Origin: Serpentinimonas sp.
Lineage (GTDB): Bacteria > Pseudomonadota > Gammaproteobacteria > Burkholderiales > Burkholderiaceae_C
Assembly (NCBI GenBank): GCA_025458665.1
Contig: JALOSG010000188.1
Location: 1-8,975, forward strand
Length of the DNA: 8,975 nt
Direction of reading: 5' to 3'
Part shown: one piece after another, positions 4,359 through 8,975 of the stretch
Layout of the letters: every line of letters begins with the position of its first letter
Numbering within the stretch: the stretch's first letter is position 1
Notes under the pieces: generated by a model
What the model saw: the letters and a program-made list of their open reading frames with translations, nothing else
Told to the model about the DNA's origin: nothing
The model's database searches: none
Position numbers and translations under genes: made by a program

Positions 4359-7300
4359 ATGCACCCTTGCTCCGTACGCCCCATGCTCCCATCGCGGCCT
4401 TTGCGCGGCCCCGCACTGGCCCTGACCCTGGCGCTCCCTCTGCTGCTCCTCTCGGCCGTACAGTTGGCCCACGCGCAACAGCCCCAGGCCATACCGCCCA
4501 ACGTCAGCACGGTGCTGGCCAAGCCCATGGTCATGCTCAACATGTCGCGCGACCACCTGCTGTTCACCCGCGCCTACAACGAGTACTCCGACATCGACGG
4601 CGACAACCTCCCCGACATCACCTACAAGCACAGCTTCAACTACTACGGCTATTTCGACAGCTTCAAGTGCTACGGCTACAGCGGCACAGCCAAGCGCTTC
4701 GAGCCCACGGGCCTGGCGCCCGACAAATACTGCAGCGGCGCCTGGAGCGGCAACTTCCTCAACTGGCTCACCATGACCAAGGCCGATGTGGTGCGCAAGA
4801 TCCTCTACGGCGGCTACCGCTCCACCGACACCGCCAGCACCACCGTGCTGGAACGGGCTTTCCTGCCGCACGATGCACATTCGTTCGCCAAGTACTACGT
4901 GGGTGCCGACATCACACGACTGACCCCGTTCACCACGGACCAGGTGTCGGTGCAAACCACCCTGAACAGTGGACAAAACCGCCACAACCGCCGCTACACC
5001 CAGGGCAGTCCCAGCAACCAGCGGTGGATTTATGGCGCGGGCGCCGCGCCGGCGCCAGGCGCGCCCACTGCCAACGGGGCCTGCACCGACACGGTGAACA
5101 ACTACTTCAACCTATCCAGCCCGGGAGGCTCCTCGACAGCGCCCAGCCAGTACCAGTGCCTATTCATCAACCCCAACGCCACGGCTGCCCGCTTTCCGGT
5201 AGCGCTGGGTGACCAGATCCGGCTCCGTGACCAGTCCTCCAACTCGACCACACAGATACTGGGTACGGTGATCCGGGTGGACAGCGACAACCGCTTTGGC
5301 CTGCTGGTCACGCCCGCCAGCTACTCCGGGGAAAACAACAACACATCGGCCAACTGGCGCTTCGACAACCTGACTCAGTCTTCCGTCACCTTCTGCAACA
5401 CCACCGATGTGGGCCCCAACGAGCCGCCGTTGCTGCGCGCCGCCCGCGGCGACCACCAGCTCTGGGCCGCCAATGAACGCTGGCAGTGCCGGTGGGACGA
5501 GGACCGGGGCGCCTCCAACGGCAACAACCCAGCCATTACCGGGCTGGCGTCCTCTACCAGCAACCCCAGAAGGGCCAGCCTGGGTCTTTCGGCTGGCAGC
5601 ACTGGCCCAGACTGGGTGGTGCGGGTACAGGCCTGCGTGCCGGGCCTGCTGGGCAACGAACGCTGCCAGCAATACCCCAGCGGCAACCACAAGCCCATCG
5701 GGCTGCTGCACGAGTTCGGCGAAGACGACGAGGCCGAGTTTGCCCTGCTCACCGGGTCGTGGGCCAAGAACGTATCGGGCGGTGTGCTGCGTAGCAACAT
5801 GGGTAGCTTCAGCCGGGAAGTGAACAAGGATACCGACGGCACCTTCAAGCCCGAGGTGCAGATGGTGCATACCCTGAACCGCCTGCGCATATGGGGTTAC
5901 AGCTATGGCAAGGGCGAGTATGCGGGCTGCAGCCCTGCGTCCTTTGCCGATCTGCCCGATGGCAGCTGTACCGACTGGGGCAACCCCATGGGCGAGATGT
6001 TCGTGGAGTCGCTGCGCTACCTGGCGGGCAAGCAGCCGCTACCCGCCTTCGCTGTCACGCAGGAAGACTCGGCCGATGCCGGGCTTGAACTGCCGCAGCC
6101 CGCCTGGGTCGACCCGCTGTTGCGCCGCAACCCCACCGAAAGGCGGGCAGTGGAAGCGCGGTTTGGCAAGGCGCAGTGCCGGGCCATCAACGTCATCAAC
6201 TTCAATTCCAGCGTGGTTTCTTTCGACCGCGAGGCGGATGTGGCTTTTTCCACCCTGGTTACAGGCATCAACCTGAGAGATCGTGTGAACCTGGTGGGTT
6301 CGGGCGAGGACATCCATGGCCAGTCCTGGTTTGTGGGCGTGGCCGGAAGCAGTACCGATACCAGCTACCAGCGCCTGTGCACCAACAAGGTCATCAGCGC
6401 ATTGGGAGAAGCAGAGGGCCACTGCCCGGAAGCGCCCGCCTCCCGCGGCACCTTCGCCATCGCTGGCGCAGCCCACTGGGCCCGCACCAACCCGATCCGG
6501 GATGACATTCGGAGCAATGGCAACGCCAACGCCTTCACCGTGAAAACCTACAGCGTGGCGCTGAGCACCAGCAAGCCGCGCATCCGCATTGTTCAACCGG
6601 GCACCGGGCGGGTCATGGAGCTGCAGCCTGCAGCTATCAACGTGAGGTCCAAGCAACTGGGCCCCGCCACATTGGTGGACTTCCGCATCCTGTCGCAAAC
6701 GCCCACCAGCGGCCGCTATCTGGTCATCTGGGAGGACGCGCAAGCCGGCAGCGACTACGACCAGGACCTGGCAGGCATTTTGCGCTGGGAAATCGTCGGC
6801 TCTCAGGTGCGCGTGCACACGCTCGTTTACCGCGAGTCCACACAGAGCCCCATCGGCTTTGGCTACAGTGTGGCCGGTTCGCACAAGGACGGCGCCCACT
6901 TCCACAGCGGCGCCGAAGGCTTCACTTTCATCGACCCCGCCAACATCACCGTGGCCCGGTCGGATGGTGAGTTGATCTCGGAGATCAACGCCAGCGGGGG
7001 CTGCGACCCCTGCAACTCAGGGCAGGCGGAAACCTACGCGGACTACAGCTTTGTGGGCACCGCAGCCGGCTTGCTGCCCGACCCCCTTCTGCTGGCGGCC
7101 AAATGGGGTGGCTTCAACCGGGCAGGCGGAGCAGATACACCCGCCGACCCCTCGTCCTGGGACATACGCCAGATCGACGGCACCGCAGGTGCCGACGGCA
7201 TTCCCGACAACTACTTTCTGGCCATACGGCCCGATGAACTGGAAAGGGCTTTGCGCACGGTGTTCGAGGACGTGATTTCCTCCTCGTTCACAGCGCCGGC

Positions 7301-8975
7301 GCTGGGCTCCATGGAGCTCACCGAAGGCAGCCTGAAGTTTGTGGCGCGCTTTGACAACAAAGACGGCCGCGGCGAAGTCGATGCGTACGCCCGCCAGGCC
7401 GACGGCACCTTCAGCACGATTCCCCGCTGGAAGGCGCACGAGCGCCTGACCGCGGTACCGTCCAACACCCGGGTGGTCATCACCAACCAGGTGAATGCTG
7501 CCGGCGCTTCCCAGGGCGGTGCCGCACTGCGCTGGACCAGCCTGAGCGCAGCCACCCGGGCCACGGCATTCGGCACCGACTTCAAAGCCGAGGCGCGTCT
7601 GAACTGGCTGCGCGGCGCCCGCAACAACGAGGCTCCGGCTGGCGCCTTCCTGCGCCCCCGCAACAACCAGTCCATTCTGGGCTCGGTGGTGAACTCCAAC
7701 CCGCATGTGCAGTTCAGGCCGCGGGCCACGTTCTCTGGCAGCGCCTTCCCGGGTTACGGTGAGTTTGTAGCCCGCTACCGCAGCCGCTCCCAGCTGCTCT
7801 GGATAGGCGCCAACGACGGCATGCTGCACGGCTTCAACGCCTCGGCCGACCTGGACACCGGTGGCACCCCCGTCCTGTCCTATGTGCCCCAGCCGCTGCA
7901 CCCGCAACTGCGCCGCTGGATAGACCCATCCACCACAGCCGTCACGGCCCTGGCCGACGGCAGCCCCTACACCGGCGATGTGCTGGTGGGCCGGGACACC
8001 GCCGTCTGGCGCACCTACCTGTTTTCATCGCTGGGCCGGGGAGGCAAAGGCTTCTTTGCCCTCGATGTGACCGACCCCACCGAGCTGACCGAAGCCAACG
8101 CCATCCGCATTTTCCGCTGGCAGTTCACCGAGTCCGACGACCCTTCCGGCGACCTGGGCTACAACCTGGAACAGACCAGCGCCATCAGCCGCGTCAGCGG
8201 GCAGAGCGCCCCCATCGCAAAAATGAACAACGGCCGCTTCGCCATCGTGGTGGGCAACGGGGTGGGCAGCACCAGCAACACCGCCGCGCTCTACGTGCTG
8301 TTCGTCAATGGACCGGGCGCCAATGGCCGGTGGAACGCGGGTGGCCCCAACCCGGACTACGTCAAGCTCACAGCGGTAGACCCCGCCGACCCCGCCTTCC
8401 TGCCCAACGGCCTGTCCCAGCCCACCTGGGTGGACAACAACGCCGACGGTGTGGCCGATGCCATTTACGCCGGCGACGTGCGTGGCAACCTCTGGAAGTT
8501 CGACGTGAGCCACAGCGACCCCGCCCGGTGGACCACCGCCTATTCGGTGGCCGAGGGTGTGGCCACACCGCTGTACAAAGCCACCAGGGCCGATGCCGAC
8601 GGGACCCCACGGCTGCAGCCCATAGGCACCGCACCCGACTACGTGGCACACCCGCTGGGCGGCCGGCTCATTGTCCTGGCCACAGGCAAGGCCCTGAGCG
8701 GCGGGGATTTCCCGGACCCCGCCACGCGCCCGCACAGTGCCTACGGCATCTGGGACAAACCGGCGCTGGGCAGTATGAGCGGGGCCGAACTCGCGGCCAA
8801 CCTTCCGCGCGGGCAGTCCCGGCTGGTGCGCCGCACATTGAACCGCCTGCCCGACGGCAGGGGCTATCTGACGGGCGACGCCAACATCGACTGGAATACC
8901 AAAGACGGCTGGGTGATGGACTTCCCCGCCGCCTCGGAAATGGCTGTGGGCAACCCGGTGGTGGTCCGCCCGGAC
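4359..8975 (+). CDS. pilY1: PilY1-type pilus tip adhesin/regulator (3' end outside window)
   Basis: The frame is open from ATG 4359 to the right edge without a stop: 1539 codons, with the C-terminus missing. AAGG lies at 4348-4351; an in-frame ATG at 4383 is a possible alternative start. A signal peptide ends AHA|QQ (residue 39). The N-terminal half (to about 890) is Cys-rich and has YNEYSDIDGDNLPD, a calcium-loop-like D78-D86, the conserved LWAANERWQC and DYDQDLAGI (799) segments, and C882-D-P-C885. A C-terminal beta-propeller starts near 1107 (LGSVVNSNPHV), with ANDGMLHGF, LGRGGKGFFALDV (from about 1225), the calcium loop D1359-NNADGVA-D1367 and GNLWKFD (1376-1382). No von Willebrand A MIDAS motif (DxSxS) was seen at the N-terminus. 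PilY1 is secreted, sits at the pilus tip, and governs pilus extension/retraction, adhesion and surface sensing through calcium; these roles come from the family. Confidence 0.95.
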   Translation, partial: MHPCSVRPMLPSRPLRGPALALTLALPLLLLSAVQLAHAQQPQAIPPNVSTVLAKPMVMLNMSRDHLLFTRAYNEYSDIDGDNLPDITYKHSFNYYGYFDSFKCYGYSGTAKRFEPTGLAPDKYCSGAWSGNFLNWLTMTKADVVRKILYGGYRSTDTASTTVLERAFLPHDAHSFAKYYVGADITRLTPFTTDQVSVQTTLNSGQNRHNRRYTQGSPSNQRWIYGAGAAPAPGAPTANGACTDTVNNYFNLSSPGGSSTAPSQYQCLFINPNATAARFPVALGDQIRLRDQSSNSTTQILGTVIRVDSDNRFGLLVTPASYSGENNNTSANWRFDNLTQSSVTFCNTTDVGPNEPPLLRAARGDHQLWAANERWQCRWDEDRGASNGNNPAITGLASSTSNPRRASLGLSAGSTGPDWVVRVQACVPGLLGNERCQQYPSGNHKPIGLLHEFGEDDEAEFALLTGSWAKNVSGGVLRSNMGSFSREVNKDTDGTFKPEVQMVHTLNRLRIWGYSYGKGEYAGCSPASFADLPDGSCTDWGNPMGEMFVESLRYLAGKQPLPAFAVTQEDSADAGLELPQPAWVDPLLRRNPTERRAVEARFGKAQCRAINVINFNSSVVSFDREADVAFSTLVTGINLRDRVNLVGSGEDIHGQSWFVGVAGSSTDTSYQRLCTNKVISALGEAEGHCPEAPASRGTFAIAGAAHWARTNPIRDDIRSNGNANAFTVKTYSVALSTSKPRIRIVQPGTGRVMELQPAAINVRSKQLGPATLVDFRILSQTPTSGRYLVIWEDAQAGSDYDQDLAGILRWEIVGSQVRVHTLVYRESTQSPIGFGYSVAGSHKDGAHFHSGAEGFTFIDPANITVARSDGELISEINASGGCDPCNSGQAETYADYSFVGTAAGLLPDPLLLAAKWGGFNRAGGADTPADPSSWDIRQIDGTAGADGIPDNYFLAIRPDELERALRTVFEDVISSSFTAPALGSMELTEGSLKFVARFDNKDGRGEVDAYARQADGTFSTIPRWKAHERLTAVPSNTRVVITNQVNAAGASQGGAALRWTSLSAATRATAFGTDFKAEARLNWLRGARNNEAPAGAFLRPRNNQSILGSVVNSNPHVQFRPRATFSGSAFPGYGEFVARYRSRSQLLWIGANDGMLHGFNASADLDTGGTPVLSYVPQPLHPQLRRWIDPSTTAVTALADGSPYTGDVLVGRDTAVWRTYLFSSLGRGGKGFFALDVTDPTELTEANAIRIFRWQFTESDDPSGDLGYNLEQTSAISRVSGQSAPIAKMNNGRFAIVVGNGVGSTSNTAALYVLFVNGPGANGRWNAGGPNPDYVKLTAVDPADPAFLPNGLSQPTWVDNNADGVADAIYAGDVRGNLWKFDVSHSDPARWTTAYSVAEGVATPLYKATRADADGTPRLQPIGTAPDYVAHPLGGRLIVLATGKALSGGDFPDPATRPHSAYGIWDKPALGSMSGAELAANLPRGQSRLVRRTLNRLPDGRGYLTGDANIDWNTKDGWVMDFPAASEMAVGNPVVVRPD

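Noticed and set aside
3743..5212. A 489-residue open frame beginning at the pilX start
   Set aside because: After about residue 125 it becomes Arg/Pro/His-rich low-complexity sequence and overlaps the well-supported pilY1 frame. The conserved PilX C-terminus is in another frame, so this is a frameshift artefact.
1..8975. CRISPR arrays, tRNA/rRNA genes, insertion sequences, prophage or toxin-antitoxin genes
   Set aside because: No spaced direct repeats, cloverleaf sequences, transposase motifs or other such gene signatures were recognised.

Overview
The window is high-GC, tightly packed, all-plus-strand bacterial DNA. Its gene content and the residue patterns of its proteins suggest a betaproteobacterium, most likely of the Comamonadaceae/Burkholderiales (inferred from recall of family sequences; no search was run). 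Two functional blocks are visible. Block 1 (1-1346) handles thiols in the cell envelope: the 3' end of a DsbD/ScsB-type thiol:disulfide interchange protein, then a Tat-exported peroxiredoxin-like redoxin.

Block 2 (1525-8975) is a type IV pilus minor-pilin operon in the order fimT - pilV - pilW - pilX - pilY1. The junctions are tight: fimT/pilV overlap by 7 nt, pilV/pilW by 4 nt (ATGA), and pilW/pilX abut as TAAATG. The exception is a 78-nt, very C-rich gap before pilY1. The minor pilins are class III-signal prepilins, cleaved after Gly by PilD. In known systems they form a priming/tip complex that carries the large PilY1 adhesin/regulator and starts polymerisation of the major pilin, which is not in this window. 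pilY1 is open from 4359 to the right edge without a stop (1539 codons) and continues beyond it.

Two things stand out. First, the 178-nt leader before fimT holds a 9-bp perfect inverted repeat whose right arm contains the fimT ribosome binding site, and a second, mutually exclusive 9-bp complementarity that covers the TTG start codon. This looks like a candidate two-state translational switch, though a DNA operator or chance are alternatives. Second, pilX is split by a one-base frameshift near 4090-4115: its N-terminus and typical C-terminus lie in different frames. I see no CRISPR array, tRNA, rRNA, transposase or phage gene. Apart from these points the pilus cluster is a familiar type, and I do not claim an entirely new system.
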